Source of the DNA: Candidatus Nitromaritima sp. SCGC AAA288-L16
GTDB taxonomy: Bacteria; Nitrospinota; Nitrospinia; Nitrospinales; VA-1
Length of the DNA stretch: 64,000 nucleotides
Direction: 5' to 3'
NCBI GenBank assembly: GCA_000372225.1
Contig: AQTY01000003.1
Span: 40,027-104,026 of the forward strand
In this document: in pieces, positions 42,671 through 52,610 of the stretch
Numbering within the stretch: position 1 is the stretch's first letter
Layout of the letters: each line of letters starts with the position of its first letter
The notes under the pieces: model-generated
Seen by the model: only the letters and a program-made list of their open reading frames with translations
What the model was told of the DNA's origin: nothing
Database searches by the model: none
Made by a program: the position numbers and the translations under genes

Positions 42671-42818
42671 TGCTTTTCGGTTTATCCTTGGGAAAACTAT
42701 AGTCTGAGCCGAGTCTCGCGCAAGACTTTAAAAAAACTTAAAATCGCGAAAGCACGAAGATCTTGGATATTTCCCCAAGTTCCCTTCCAATTCGCTTATA
42801 TAAAAGGAAAGTACTTAA

Positions 42819-44117
42819 ATGGGTCTGACAATTACTGAAAAAATTCTAGCCGCTCACGCTGGCAAAGACAAAGTTACACCAGGGGAAACGATCTGGGTAG
42901 ATGTCGATGTTTTGATGACGCATGACGTCTGCGGACCAGGCACCATCAATATATTCAAAGAACAGTTTGGGAAAAATGCAAAAGTGTTTGACCGGGAAAA
43001 GGTCGTTATCATTCCTGACCACTATATTTTTACCTCAGATAAACATGCCAACCGCAACATAGATATTCTGAGAGAATTCGTTTCTGAGCAAAACCTCCCT
43101 TACTACTATGATGTGGGAACAGAAAATTACAAAGGCGTTTGTCACCTGGCATTAGCCCAAGAAGGTCACAACCGACCAGGTGAAGTCCTCTTTGGAACCG
43201 ACTCCCATACCTGCACATCTGGGGCGTTTGGAATGTTTTCCACCGGCATAGGTAACACGGATGCAGCCTTCATTCTCGGCACAGGGAAATTGTGGGTTAA
43301 AGTGCCTGAAAGTATGAAATTTGAATTCACCGGTAAATTCCCAGATTACATAATGGCTAAGGATATCATCTTGCAAGTCATCGGTGATATAGGTGTCGAT
43401 GGAGCAACATACCGCACAATGGAATGGACAGGCAACGCAATCATGAATTTCTCTATGGAAGAACGTATGACGCTGTGTAACATGGCTATTGAAGGTGGAG
43501 GGAAAAATGCTGTAATTGAAGCTGATGAAGTTACTCTTAAGTATGTCAAAGAGAGAACTAATAAGCCTTATAACGTTTATCGTTCGGATCATGATGCAAA
43601 CTACTATTTCAAGAAGACTTATGACGCTTCAACCATGGAGCCAATTGTTGCTAAGCCTCACTCACCGGACAACAAGGCGCTAGTTAGAGAATGTAGCGAC
43701 GTAAAAATAGACCGCTCCTATATTGGCTCTTGTACGGGAGGCAAGTATACCGATTTTCTTGCGGCGGCAAATATTCTCAACGGAAAAAAAGTCGCGGTTA
43801 ATACATTTATTGTTCCCGCAACGACAGAAGTATATAAAGACCTGGAAAGTAAAATGCTAGATGGCAAAACCTTGTTAAATATTTTTAAGGAGGCCGGGTG
43901 TGAGATTGGCGATGCATCTTGTGCTGCATGCCTAGGTGGCCCCAAAGATACATTCGGGAGAACTCACGGGACAGAGGTTGTGGTCTCCACAACAAACCGA
44001 AACTTTCCTGGTAGAATGGGGTCTAAACAATCCGAGGTCTACCTTGCTTCACCATACACAGCTGCTGCATCTGCCCTGACAGGGCGTATTACGGATCCAC
44101 GTGAGATGCTAAACTGA
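42819..44117 (+). CDS. leuC: 3-isopropylmalate dehydratase large subunit
   Basis: 432 residues, HACN/aconitase family. Iron-sulfur ligands are in GSCTGGKYTDF and CAACLGG; the substrate-binding FGTDSHTCTSGAFG is present. With LeuD it isomerises 2-isopropylmalate to 3-isopropylmalate in leucine synthesis. ATG 42819 has a GGAAAG site. leuD follows after 25 bases. The length and sequence style match the archaeal/bacterial type 2 group, so a homoaconitase or citramalate-pathway role cannot be excluded. Confidence 0.93.
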   Translation: MGLTITEKILAAHAGKDKVTPGETIWVDVDVLMTHDVCGPGTINIFKEQFGKNAKVFDREKVVIIPDHYIFTSDKHANRNIDILREFVSEQNLPYYYDVGTENYKGVCHLALAQEGHNRPGEVLFGTDSHTCTSGAFGMFSTGIGNTDAAFILGTGKLWVKVPESMKFEFTGKFPDYIMAKDIILQVIGDIGVDGATYRTMEWTGNAIMNFSMEERMTLCNMAIEGGGKNAVIEADEVTLKYVKERTNKPYNVYRSDHDANYYFKKTYDASTMEPIVAKPHSPDNKALVRECSDVKIDRSYIGSCTGGKYTDFLAAANILNGKKVAVNTFIVPATTEVYKDLESKMLDGKTLLNIFKEAGCEIGDASCAACLGGPKDTFGRTHGTEVVVSTTNRNFPGRMGSKQSEVYLASPYTAAASALTGRITDPREMLN

Positions 44118-44142
44118 AAACAACTCAAGATAAGTTAAAAAT

Positions 44143-44700
44143 ATGGAACAAGTTATTGTAGGAAGGGCCTATGTGTTAGGCGATAATATAGATACCGATC
44201 AAATCATACCTGCCGAGCACCTGGTATATAGCTTGAGCGATCCCGAAGAGAAAAAAAACTACGGAAAGTTTGCCTTGTCAGGTGTACCTAAAGATGACGC
44301 TGGACTGCCCGAAGGAAATAAATTATTCGTGGAGGAAGGAAAATTTGAATCAGAATATACTATCATCATCGGTGGAAAAAATTTTGGTTGTGGTTCTTCG
44401 CGAGAACATGCACCAGCCTGTCTTAAAATAGCTGGTATTCAAGCTATCATCGCCACGTCCTACGCACGCATTTTTTATCGCAACTCTGTAGATGGTGGAT
44501 TTTTTATCCCTTTTGAATCTTCAGGCAAACTTGTTAATAACATTCGTACCGGAAATAATTTAACGATCAACCTAGAAACTGGAACTCTGATCAATAACTC
44601 CTCCAATCAAACTTTCAAACTCCAACCTCTTGGTGAGGTTGCTGAGATTGTGAAAGCTGGAAATATTTTTGAATATGCACGCAAAGCTGGAATGATCTAG
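44143..44700 (+). CDS. leuD: 3-isopropylmalate dehydratase small subunit
   Basis: 185 residues. Family motifs: GDNIDTDQIIPAEHL, the swivel-domain NFGCGSSREHAPACLK, and ARIFYRNSVDGG. Partner of LeuC, 25 bases upstream; the usual leuCD operon. The exported leucine-rich-repeat gene starts 16 bases later and may be co-transcribed. Confidence 0.93.
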   Translation: MEQVIVGRAYVLGDNIDTDQIIPAEHLVYSLSDPEEKKNYGKFALSGVPKDDAGLPEGNKLFVEEGKFESEYTIIIGGKNFGCGSSREHAPACLKIAGIQAIIATSYARIFYRNSVDGGFFIPFESSGKLVNNIRTGNNLTINLETGTLINNSSNQTFKLQPLGEVAEIVKAGNIFEYARKAGMI

Positions 44701-44716
44701 CAAGGAGCGCAGTACT

Positions 44717-45559
44717 ATGAAACAATTTTTAAAAATTCTAATCCCAATTGCAGTAATCATATTCTTCACGCAGCCGACTTTCGGATACGGGCCAAAAGGA
44801 TATGAGCCAAGCAAACATCAAAAAAATCACGACGATAAAAACAGAGGAGGAAAAGGGCGTCATGGTTACGGGCGCCCCAAAGGACCGCCAGCAGATATTC
44901 CAGCTCATATTAAGGAACGAATGAGTCCTGATGGCAAAGGTATTAACCTTAACGGGTCGCAAATAGGAGTCAAGGGAATCTCTATTATGGCTGAAACACC
45001 CGCACTTAAAAACGTTGTCAGCATGGCCTTAAAAAGTAATAAGCTAGGTGATGAAGGTGTCCGCATTATCACTCAATCAAGTACCTTCAAGCACTTAGAG
45101 TTCCTCTCCCTATGGGATAATGAAATTTCGCCCGCAGGAATAAAAATGTTAGCACGTGGAGCAAATTTCAATAACCTGAAAGAACTCAATCTCATGCAAA
45201 ATAATCTTGGGGATGAGGGGATAGTTCTACTCGTTGATTCAAGTAATTTATTTCATTTAACCTCACTAGATTTAAGCACCAATAAAATTGGCGACGAAGG
45301 CGCTATAGCCATTGCCACTTCACCTTATCTATCCAACCTAAAAAAACTCGACCTATTCAATAATCAGATCACCCTCAAAGGCCTCGAAGCTATACTTAAA
45401 TCTAAGACACTTGTCAGCCTTAAAAATATTGATTTCGTGAAAAATAATATAGACGACGAATCAGCTGCAAAGCTATGGGAATCTCACATGAATTCTTGCC
45501 GTGCCCTAAAAACAAGCGACCACCCTAATAAGAAGAAACTTCCACTTTGCGGAAGCTAG
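44717..45559 (+). CDS. exported leucine-rich-repeat protein
   Basis: 280 residues. Signal peptide (FLKILIPIAVIIFFTQP, cleavage near FG-YG), a basic Lys/His/Gly-rich linker (about 25-75), then six or more ribonuclease-inhibitor-type leucine-rich repeats of about 28 residues (NKLGDEGVRII, NLGDEGIVLLV, NKIGDEGAIAIA). Two Cys (NSCRAL and LPLCGS) close the C-terminus. Probably periplasmic or surface, for protein or glycan binding. It follows leuD by 16 bases. Confidence 0.8.
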   Translation: MKQFLKILIPIAVIIFFTQPTFGYGPKGYEPSKHQKNHDDKNRGGKGRHGYGRPKGPPADIPAHIKERMSPDGKGINLNGSQIGVKGISIMAETPALKNVVSMALKSNKLGDEGVRIITQSSTFKHLEFLSLWDNEISPAGIKMLARGANFNNLKELNLMQNNLGDEGIVLLVDSSNLFHLTSLDLSTNKIGDEGAIAIATSPYLSNLKKLDLFNNQITLKGLEAILKSKTLVSLKNIDFVKNNIDDESAAKLWESHMNSCRALKTSDHPNKKKLPLCGS

Positions 45560-45596
45560 AAACTTTATGAGCCTTTTTACTTGATTAACGCTTGAG

Positions 45597-45785
45597 TTAT
45601 CTATTCCAACGGCGCTCATTATACCTATCAATGTGTTCTCGAACGCTTTGGGTTCCCCGCATGAAAATATCGAGCATATCTTTGAGTGCTTCCTTCTCTT
45701 CCCCTGGATTCTCAGCTTCTTTAAAGTTATTAGCTTCCTCCGTCAAATCTTTTAAAAGCATATCCAGTTCCTCATTAAATGCCAT
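45597..45785 (-). CDS. small hypothetical helical protein (62 aa)
   Basis: ATG 45785 has an excellent GGAGGTG site, which fixes the start against upstream GTG/ATA options. The product is acidic and helical (MAFNEELDMLLKDLTEEANN). No family. It lies after the terminator of the csrA-fliW operon, so it has its own promoter or readthrough transcription. Confidence 0.6.
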   Translation of the reverse strand: MAFNEELDMLLKDLTEEANNFKEAENPGEEKEALKDMLDIFMRGTQSVREHIDRYNERRWNR

Positions 45786-45817
45786 AACCCAATCACCTCC
45801 TTTTTTTATTTGCATAC

Positions 45818-45854
45818 AAAAAACCGCCTACCTGAGTAATAACAGATAGGCGGT
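45818..45854 (-). terminator. intrinsic terminator of the csrA-fliW operon
   Basis: On the minus strand ACCGCCTATCT and AGGTAGGCGGT form an 11-bp stem (one G-U), followed by six T. It lies about 130 bases after the fliW stop. Confidence 0.85.
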
Positions 45855-45987
45855 AAGGAAAACTACAAGGATACTGCCAACCATTTAGATACAACTCACC
45901 TCTCAAACGGTTTAAAAAAAATACACCCCGTAAAACGTATTGAACAGGATTTAACTATATGGAATATTTAAAAAAATTAGAATCTAC

Positions 45988-46437
45988 TCAGGATATTTCT
46001 TTATTTTTTTTGGACATCAAGGAGTGCTTGGTATCATATTCAGCATTTGTGAGGACAACTTGTTTAGCTAAGCCTTTTCCCTGATTAATGACTATGGGAG
46101 CAACCAGATTGGCCGTCATTTCAGTATGTACCTTAGGTATAGTGACGATAACTCGAACTACGACCGATTCCATTGACTCAATTTCAAGTTGAGTCTGTTC
46201 GCTGTCACTTAAAACCATTTTATATTCAGGTACAAATAAAAATGGGTTCGTCACAATAAAGGCCAATTCTCGAGTTCTCAGTGACTGCAACCACTCCATA
46301 GGACTTTCAATATTAGGGTCAAGAGGAAGCAGGGCAAATTCTTTTTCCTGGTCAAATCCATACAAAGCATCGGGAAAGACTAGAATATCTTGATCTTGTA
46401 TTTCGAGTGAACCAAAGCGGGCGGTTTCGTATTTCAT
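45988..46437 (-). CDS. fliW: flagellar assembly factor FliW
   Basis: 149 residues with the family features LVFPDALYGFDQEKEFALLP and NLVAPIVINQGKG. FliW binds flagellin and CsrA; free FliW blocks CsrA until flagellin is exported. Its start overlaps the stop of csrA by four bases. Confidence 0.93.
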   Translation of the reverse strand: MKYETARFGSLEIQDQDILVFPDALYGFDQEKEFALLPLDPNIESPMEWLQSLRTRELAFIVTNPFLFVPEYKMVLSDSEQTQLEIESMESVVVRVIVTIPKVHTEMTANLVAPIVINQGKGLAKQVVLTNAEYDTKHSLMSKKNKEIS

Positions 46438-46676
46438 TTTTTTAAATTATCAGAAATAAACTCGGTGATTTTTCCTGGGTCAAACCCAGCAGGAGGAGAG
46501 GAGGCTATTTTATTTTCCTCTTGAATTTTAAGAAATACCTCTTCGCGGTAAACCTTGGTAGTTTTGGGAGCATCTATTCCTAATCGAATATTCTTGCCCT
46601 TTACCTCTATAACGGTAATTTTCACATCATCATTAATTTGAATGCTTTCACCGACTTTTCTCGTAAGAACTAGCAT
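46434..46676 (-). CDS. csrA: carbon storage regulator CsrA
   Basis: 80 residues from ATG 46676; an earlier start at 46709 would add a non-conserved extension. MLVLTRKVGESIQI and KVYREEVFLKI are the two RNA-binding strands. CsrA binds GGA motifs in leaders, mainly of flagellin. With fliW downstream (four-base overlap) it forms the classic flagellar homeostasis pair. Confidence 0.96.
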   Translation of the reverse strand: MLVLTRKVGESIQINDDVKITVIEVKGKNIRLGIDAPKTTKVYREEVFLKIQEENKIASSPPAGFDPGKITEFISDNLKK

Positions 46677-46889
46677 GGGCGGATTCCATTCCTTAGATTG
46701 AAGTAACAATACTTCTTAACTCACTCTCGCTTTGGTACCGAGCGAATTATACCAAAATAAAAATATAACGGCTGATCTTGTTGCCAGTCTCATGACTACA
46801 CGGCTAAAGCAAACGGGATATTCGTTGACTCTATTTGGTGATTATGATACTTATCCACTCTCGCTTCCGAAACTTTTTTTGAAATACCT

Positions 46890-46965
<76 letters not shown>

Positions 46966-47049
46966 CTTCAATTCCTTTAAGGTTAGTTTTTTTTATTTGA
47001 AAAATTTGCGCATCAACCCACCCTTAATCGAGAAGATCGAAAAGCAATA

Positions 47050-48375
47050 TTAATTTCCGAACCTCATTAAGTGAGATCTCAATTCCTCCAGTCCACTTCC
47101 TGCATCAATATAAATGTACGAATTCCGAGCGGATGAGTTTAAAGCAAAGTTTACACGGGCAAGCTGTGCCCCATCAATAAACATAATATTTGCCCATGGC
47201 TCTTTTACTCTATAGTCCCGCCGTCCGGATACAAATTTTATAAAATTTTTGAAAGCTTTTACACATAACTTTGAACGCATGCCTTCCAAATCACATATAG
47301 CACGAAGACCACTCGAGTTATTCAAGGTCCGCTTCTCAAGTTTTTCAGCAAGAACGGCATTTTCTGTTGCCTCCACTTTGTTTGCTTTCGATAAAAAATA
47401 AGTCACTAACTCGTCCACCGATAGATCAAACCTGATGGAAACATCAAAGTCGTCCTTAATAAACGTATTGTATTTTTCTATGGAAACTTCACCCCAAGGC
47501 TTCATGCGCATATCTTGGTTTTTACTAGCTTTACTCAAAGTTGTCACTCCATCTAGACAATTTTCTTCTGTTAATTCAGTAGAGCAAAAATATGCGGCAA
47601 CCTGAAGTTTCTTTTCAATAGCTTGTTTATCCTTTGACTTAATATTTTCGTACATTTTTTTTCGAGGAAGCCATACACTCTGCGGATCTTGCTGAAGAGA
47701 TTTATAAATTTCTTTTGGCGAGGCATCATATTTTATTCTGAATGAATGCGAATCCTTCCCCAGCCCCTGTCTATCATCGAGTATTATTTCCTGCCACTGA
47801 ATTGGCTTTGCGTTCGGAATTGTCTCAATTGACGCCAATTGATTATATCCGGACATGCATTGCTCATTAGAAATTTGTTGGGAACAATAAAGAGAAAAAA
47901 TTCTAAATTTTTTATTTATTTTACGTTTGAGAGTTGATATTTTCTCAAGAAAGCGCTCCTGCTCTGCTTTCGATACTTTCGCTCTCAAAAAAGACATAAC
48001 TTTTTCTAAAGAAGCATCCCACGGAATCAAAATTGTACTAAACCCACCTGTCCTCAAAAACCGGGTACTGATACCAACTGAATGGATTTCAGTATTAGGC
48101 ACCTTATTCAATGCCGACTCAAAAAGCTGAACCCCGGCAAGGCATTGTTCGATAAGCTGGATTTGGACTTCCGTAAACCCAATATTCTCTTTGAACGGAA
48201 AGCATTCAACGAAGCGCACACCAAACTTGGATTCCAAAGAGCCCTTAGTAAGAATCAGTTGATTGAATTTATTAGGGGGACTAGCAAAAGGTTCACTCGG
48301 GGAAAGTGTCATAAAAATTATTCCCAGTAGAGAAATCCTCAAACAATTCGTTAGTTTCTTTCCTCGAGCAAGCAT
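47050..48375 (-). CDS. exported protein with four Cys-pair repeats
   Basis: 441 residues with a signal peptide (SLLGIIFMTLSP, cleavage near FAS-PP). Four similar modules are visible, each with a Cys, about 14-25 residues, a second Cys, and (in three) a downstream Trp: CFPFKENIGF..CLAG, CSQQISNEQC...WQEI, CSTELTEENC...WGEV, CDLEGMRSKLC...WANI. No known family. Probably a periplasmic protein with one disulfide per module. The start lies three bases from the stop of the large ATPase gene, so co-transcription is likely. Confidence 0.6.
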   Translation of the reverse strand: MLARGKKLTNCLRISLLGIIFMTLSPSEPFASPPNKFNQLILTKGSLESKFGVRFVECFPFKENIGFTEVQIQLIEQCLAGVQLFESALNKVPNTEIHSVGISTRFLRTGGFSTILIPWDASLEKVMSFLRAKVSKAEQERFLEKISTLKRKINKKFRIFSLYCSQQISNEQCMSGYNQLASIETIPNAKPIQWQEIILDDRQGLGKDSHSFRIKYDASPKEIYKSLQQDPQSVWLPRKKMYENIKSKDKQAIEKKLQVAAYFCSTELTEENCLDGVTTLSKASKNQDMRMKPWGEVSIEKYNTFIKDDFDVSIRFDLSVDELVTYFLSKANKVEATENAVLAEKLEKRTLNNSSGLRAICDLEGMRSKLCVKAFKNFIKFVSGRRDYRVKEPWANIMFIDGAQLARVNFALNSSARNSYIYIDAGSGLEELRSHLMRFGN

Positions 48376-48377
48376 CG

Positions 48378-51080
48378 TTATGAGATGGTCACGGCGTTTG
48401 CACCCAGGGAAGAATAAGCATCAAAGATACGCTTGTGGCAGGTAAGAATTATGACTTGTCGTTTTTTGGAAAATTGTTTTATTCTATCGCGTATATGATT
48501 GCTGCGATCATCATCAAAGTTAACAAAAATATCATCCATGACAAGTGGCAGTGGTTCGCTCCGTTTTTCATACTCTTCTATCAAACCAAACCGAAGAGCA
48601 AGATATAATTGCTCTCTTGTGCCACGACTCATCTCCAGCAAACCCTTTACTTGCTCATTTTCATCAACAATAAAAATATCATCCGAGTCCATCGGTTTAA
48701 ATATTCTAGAGTAATTACCCTGTGTCACGTAGCTAAATATTTCTTCGGCCGATTTTATTACTGCGGGTTGCCGTTCTTTTTCATATTTTTTTCTCGCCTT
48801 ATCCAGCATATAAAGAGCAATTTTATTAATAGCCCACTCTCTACCAAAATCTCTAATTTTTTGCCGACTAATCTCTAATTCGGCCTGTTGTTTTGACATG
48901 TTTTCATTATCGACTAAATAGTCAACACGGGTCTTCGTTTCTCCTATAAGCTGAAGTAATTGATCTTTTTCGGCGTTTAATTCACTCAATCTTCTCGAAA
49001 CACTGTTTAGTTGCTGATGGTTTTCTTCTAGACTGCTTGATTTAACAGATTCAATGAATTTAACATAGACATCTCCCAACCCGACTCGCGATTGAATGTA
49101 TCCTTTTTTTTCGACAATAATCCCGTCTAAGTATTTTTTCCCTGCAACAGTTTTGCTTTTCTCAATAAAGCTATCTTCATCTAAGGCGTCAACCGACCTT
49201 AAAAACTCTGAAAGCTCATCATTTTTTTCCTCTATTTTTCTTTTTAATGATTTTATTTTTTCCACCAACCCCCGACCTTGAGCTTCTAAATTCTCCCTTT
49301 CCCCTATTAAAATACGCATCTTATCGAAGTGGCGACAAATCACCTGTATACTCGTCGGAATATCTTTATCTACAACAAAGTTTTTAAAAAAAGGGGCTAC
49401 TTTTTCTATGCGCTGTGACACATCTTCTATCGTTTTAGACATATCGCTAAGGCGTTCGTCAATACTTTCTTTTTGCACCATTCTAATTTTAACACCACAC
49501 GCCTTATCACCTAATTTCTCTGTGGCGAGCGGACTTAAGTGCTCATCAAGGCCTCTTTCACCAAGCCATGAGGACCATTCATTAAAAATCTCCTCTCTTT
49601 TTTTTGTGGCATTCTCCAGAAGTTTCACAAGAGAAACTTCTAATTTATCTACAGGCTCCCCCTCCAGTTTTATTTCAATTAAAATTTTGTTTCGAAGTAG
49701 CGCCCCCAAACCAACCATAGTTATCCCCACGCTAAGAATAACGTAATCAACCCAAATACCCCCAACCACCATTCCAGAAACGCCAACCCCGATTAACCCG
49801 TATGGCAAAGCACGCTTCAATGGAGAAGGAGGTGGTTTTAGGTCTGGTTTATTAGTTTCTTTTTGTTCGCGATGCAAACTTAGTTTGTCTTTAGAGCTAT
49901 TTTCATTTAGCCTTGATTCAGACAACTGGTTATAAAACTCTTGGATTTCTTTTTTTTCCAACTCTGACAATTTAAATTTATTTATTCGTTCTTCTGTCCA
50001 TCCTTGCCCCAAGGAATTAAGATCCACTATAATCTGCGCACTTACTTGCTCTCTTTCACTCTTTACTTTCGACTCCTCTTTTATGACGGACTGTATCTCC
50101 GTAAGAGATTGTTGAAGAAATAAAACATCCCCTTCACATTCCAATAAAGCATCATTCACCACTATCTCGCTTAGACTAACTTTTAATTCTTCATGGGTTC
50201 GCTCCTCTTCCTCGATTTGTTCAAGCAAGTTTTTCCTGCCTATTTGGATAGAAGACAATTTACGCATCCCATCTTCAGGAAAATTCGAAATAGTTTCCAT
50301 TTTATTGACTTCTTCCATGGCACTTAATATTTCCATTACCACTGGGAATAGTTCTTGTTGAGTTTCAAGCAACTTCTTTGTTAATTCCAGATCATCTATT
50401 GCTTGGATTTTTACTAATTTCTCACCATTCATCTTGGATAATGAATTAGTTAATTCATTGAACTTGCCAAGATTTTCTTGAACTTGTATTACTTTTTTTT
50501 CAACTTCATTTATTTCACCAAGGGCCTCCCTCATTCGAGACTGTCCCCTTGGCCTAAATATCTCTACGCAAGATTTACCTATCTCTTGTTCTACTTTTCC
50601 TAAAGATACATCCCCTAACCCCATCCCCACACCATAGATACGGCTTTTAATTTCTTCACCCCGCAAACTTTGTATGTCATGCAGTTCATCGATAGTAAAT
50701 GCATAAAGATTTTTAAAAACATCTTTAGTCGCATACCCTAAAAGAGAATCAAGGTAAGATTGTCCCTGGTTTTCTGTCGATTCCGTGCGGATCACAGGAC
50801 CATCTTTTTTACCTGCTCGCCTATCAACTGAAATTAATTGCCCCGATGCTAAAGTGCATTTCAAAAGCCCACCCAAACCACCTCCATTAACTGGTGTGTA
50901 CTGATTGATCTTTTGGTTCTTCCCAGGAAAGCCAAACAACATGCATCGTATAAATTCAAGCAACGTTGTCTTACCAAATTCATTGGGACCATAGATGACA
51001 TTTAGACCCGAAGACACGCCTTTCAATTGATTAGTAGAAAAAACTCCAAATCCGTCAATTTGTATTTCTCTAATTTCCAT
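48378..51080 (-). CDS. YhaN-like SMC/Rad50-type ATPase with a central membrane hairpin
   Basis: 900 residues. Walker A GPNEFGKTT (31-39), long coiled coils (about 180-420 and 500-760), and a C-terminal head with LSRGTREQLYLALR-like signature and Walker B PLVMDDIFVNFDD. Between the coils there are two hydrophobic segments (YGLIGVGVSGMVVGG, ILSVGITMVGLGALL), a mark of the YhaN subgroup in place of a zinc hook. It pairs with the YhaO-like nuclease at 51132, 51 bases upstream. DNA-end processing at the membrane is likely. Confidence 0.8.
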   Translation of the reverse strand: MEIREIQIDGFGVFSTNQLKGVSSGLNVIYGPNEFGKTTLLEFIRCMLFGFPGKNQKINQYTPVNGGGLGGLLKCTLASGQLISVDRRAGKKDGPVIRTESTENQGQSYLDSLLGYATKDVFKNLYAFTIDELHDIQSLRGEEIKSRIYGVGMGLGDVSLGKVEQEIGKSCVEIFRPRGQSRMREALGEINEVEKKVIQVQENLGKFNELTNSLSKMNGEKLVKIQAIDDLELTKKLLETQQELFPVVMEILSAMEEVNKMETISNFPEDGMRKLSSIQIGRKNLLEQIEEEERTHEELKVSLSEIVVNDALLECEGDVLFLQQSLTEIQSVIKEESKVKSEREQVSAQIIVDLNSLGQGWTEERINKFKLSELEKKEIQEFYNQLSESRLNENSSKDKLSLHREQKETNKPDLKPPPSPLKRALPYGLIGVGVSGMVVGGIWVDYVILSVGITMVGLGALLRNKILIEIKLEGEPVDKLEVSLVKLLENATKKREEIFNEWSSWLGERGLDEHLSPLATEKLGDKACGVKIRMVQKESIDERLSDMSKTIEDVSQRIEKVAPFFKNFVVDKDIPTSIQVICRHFDKMRILIGERENLEAQGRGLVEKIKSLKRKIEEKNDELSEFLRSVDALDEDSFIEKSKTVAGKKYLDGIIVEKKGYIQSRVGLGDVYVKFIESVKSSSLEENHQQLNSVSRRLSELNAEKDQLLQLIGETKTRVDYLVDNENMSKQQAELEISRQKIRDFGREWAINKIALYMLDKARKKYEKERQPAVIKSAEEIFSYVTQGNYSRIFKPMDSDDIFIVDENEQVKGLLEMSRGTREQLYLALRFGLIEEYEKRSEPLPLVMDDIFVNFDDDRSNHIRDRIKQFSKKRQVIILTCHKRIFDAYSSLGANAVTIS

Positions 51081-51131
51081 CTATTCCTCAACAATTAAAA
51101 GTTATCTATTAGCATTGTTTTAAGACGAATT

Positions 51132-52379
51132 TTATTTCAACAGTTTATCCAAGCATAATGACTTGGCCTGAACCAAGAAATCTTTCATTTCTTCGTCAGA
51201 CAGGTCGTGTAAATACTTTTTACCTTGCCAGGTTTCGAATGCCGGTTTAAGTACCTCTTTCAAGTCTGCGAAAGATTCTCTCTTTCCCTCTACATCAAAG
51301 AGGTTGACAAGATCAGCAATAAAATCCTTTCCCTCTCGCAGGGACTCAACATCGTATATACCAGCGGTATCTAATTTCAAGTTCAGCCAAATCGAAGGTG
51401 TTCTTCCTTGAAAATAAGTTCTAATTTCTCCTTGAAGTCCTTGTAGAGCGTCCCCTCTTTGTAACTCAGAATGAACCTGTGTCCTTCCATTTAACGATAA
51501 ATCAATAAACAGATCTCTCTGTTTGATTTGACCTGCAAAATCTTCGCACTTTGACCGTACGGCATGTATCACTTCCTCTAACGTGACCGTTCCTGAAAGG
51601 TCTACCTCACCTTGAATGTATCGAACTGCGTCAATCGGTATAAACTGAATTAATGGATCCGTATTTTTATTTAAGGTAACCAAGCAACAGCCCTTTTCAC
51701 CAGACTCTCTCATATGTCGAGCTTGGCTATTCCCGGAATAAACCACGGCCGGATTGCTTTCACGCAATACGCGAAACCTATGAATATGACCTAAAGCCCA
51801 ATAATCCATTTTCGCAGCAATTAGATCGTCCATAGAGCAGGGCGCATAATTATCATGGCCGGACTGATGCCCAACATTCGAATGCAGTAAACCAATAGCA
51901 AAACCTTCGCCATTACCTCGGGAAAAATTTTGAGCTAAATTTTCCGTCACATCACGTTTGGGATAACTTATCCCATGAACATATGCCTTCACTACTCTAT
52001 TTTTTCCAACCGGGAGGCATTCCATCTGGGTGCCAGAAAATATGTGAACTCGCTCAGGCCACTCGAGTGAAGTTGACCAACCATCAAGGGGGTCGTGATT
52101 TCCGTGAACAATGAAAGTATCAATCCCTTTATCAGAAAGCTTCTGCAACCCATGACGAAATTTGAGCTGGGCCTCTAAGCTTTTCTCAGTTCCATCATAT
52201 ATGTCACCAGCAATCAAAACTGCTTCGACTTTTTCTTTCAATGCAAGTTCCACAATATTTTGAAATGCCTGGTAAGTTGATTTACGGAGGGCCTCGACTA
52301 GTGAATTTTCCACAGAAGAAAAGCCTTTAAAGGGGCTATCAATGTGTAGATCAGAACAATGAATGAATTTAAATGTCAT
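51132..52379 (-). CDS. YhaO/SbcD-like DNA repair exonuclease
   Basis: From ATG 52379 415 residues. Calcineurin-type phosphoesterase motifs: CSDLHIDSP, AGDIYDG, HGNHD and LGHIHRF, which bind two metal ions. The C-terminal domain of about 170 residues is typical of the YhaO group. Partner nuclease for the YhaN-like ATPase, an SbcCD-like pair in one operon with the exported four-repeat protein. Confidence 0.85.
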   Translation of the reverse strand: MTFKFIHCSDLHIDSPFKGFSSVENSLVEALRKSTYQAFQNIVELALKEKVEAVLIAGDIYDGTEKSLEAQLKFRHGLQKLSDKGIDTFIVHGNHDPLDGWSTSLEWPERVHIFSGTQMECLPVGKNRVVKAYVHGISYPKRDVTENLAQNFSRGNGEGFAIGLLHSNVGHQSGHDNYAPCSMDDLIAAKMDYWALGHIHRFRVLRESNPAVVYSGNSQARHMRESGEKGCCLVTLNKNTDPLIQFIPIDAVRYIQGEVDLSGTVTLEEVIHAVRSKCEDFAGQIKQRDLFIDLSLNGRTQVHSELQRGDALQGLQGEIRTYFQGRTPSIWLNLKLDTAGIYDVESLREGKDFIADLVNLFDVEGKRESFADLKEVLKPAFETWQGKKYLHDLSDEEMKDFLVQAKSLCLDKLLK

Positions 52380-52610
52380 CGGGACGTAGTTCAAAAAATG
52401 TAATAATATAAATCTAAGATCAAAACCTTTAATTCAGACATTATATACGACGTCACTTTTTTTTTCCTTAGATTCCTTAAATATTGATATGGCAATTTTT
52501 TAATGCTTTATCGCCATTCTAAAAAAACTGCTTATAAATTTACTTGAAACTGACAGCACTAAAGCTCATCTTATACGCTTAAGATTTTACAACTAAAAAT
52601 GTCATAAATC

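Noticed and set aside
43152..43592. 146-codon ORF antisense to leuC
   Set aside because: Shadow of the leuC reading frame; no independent support.
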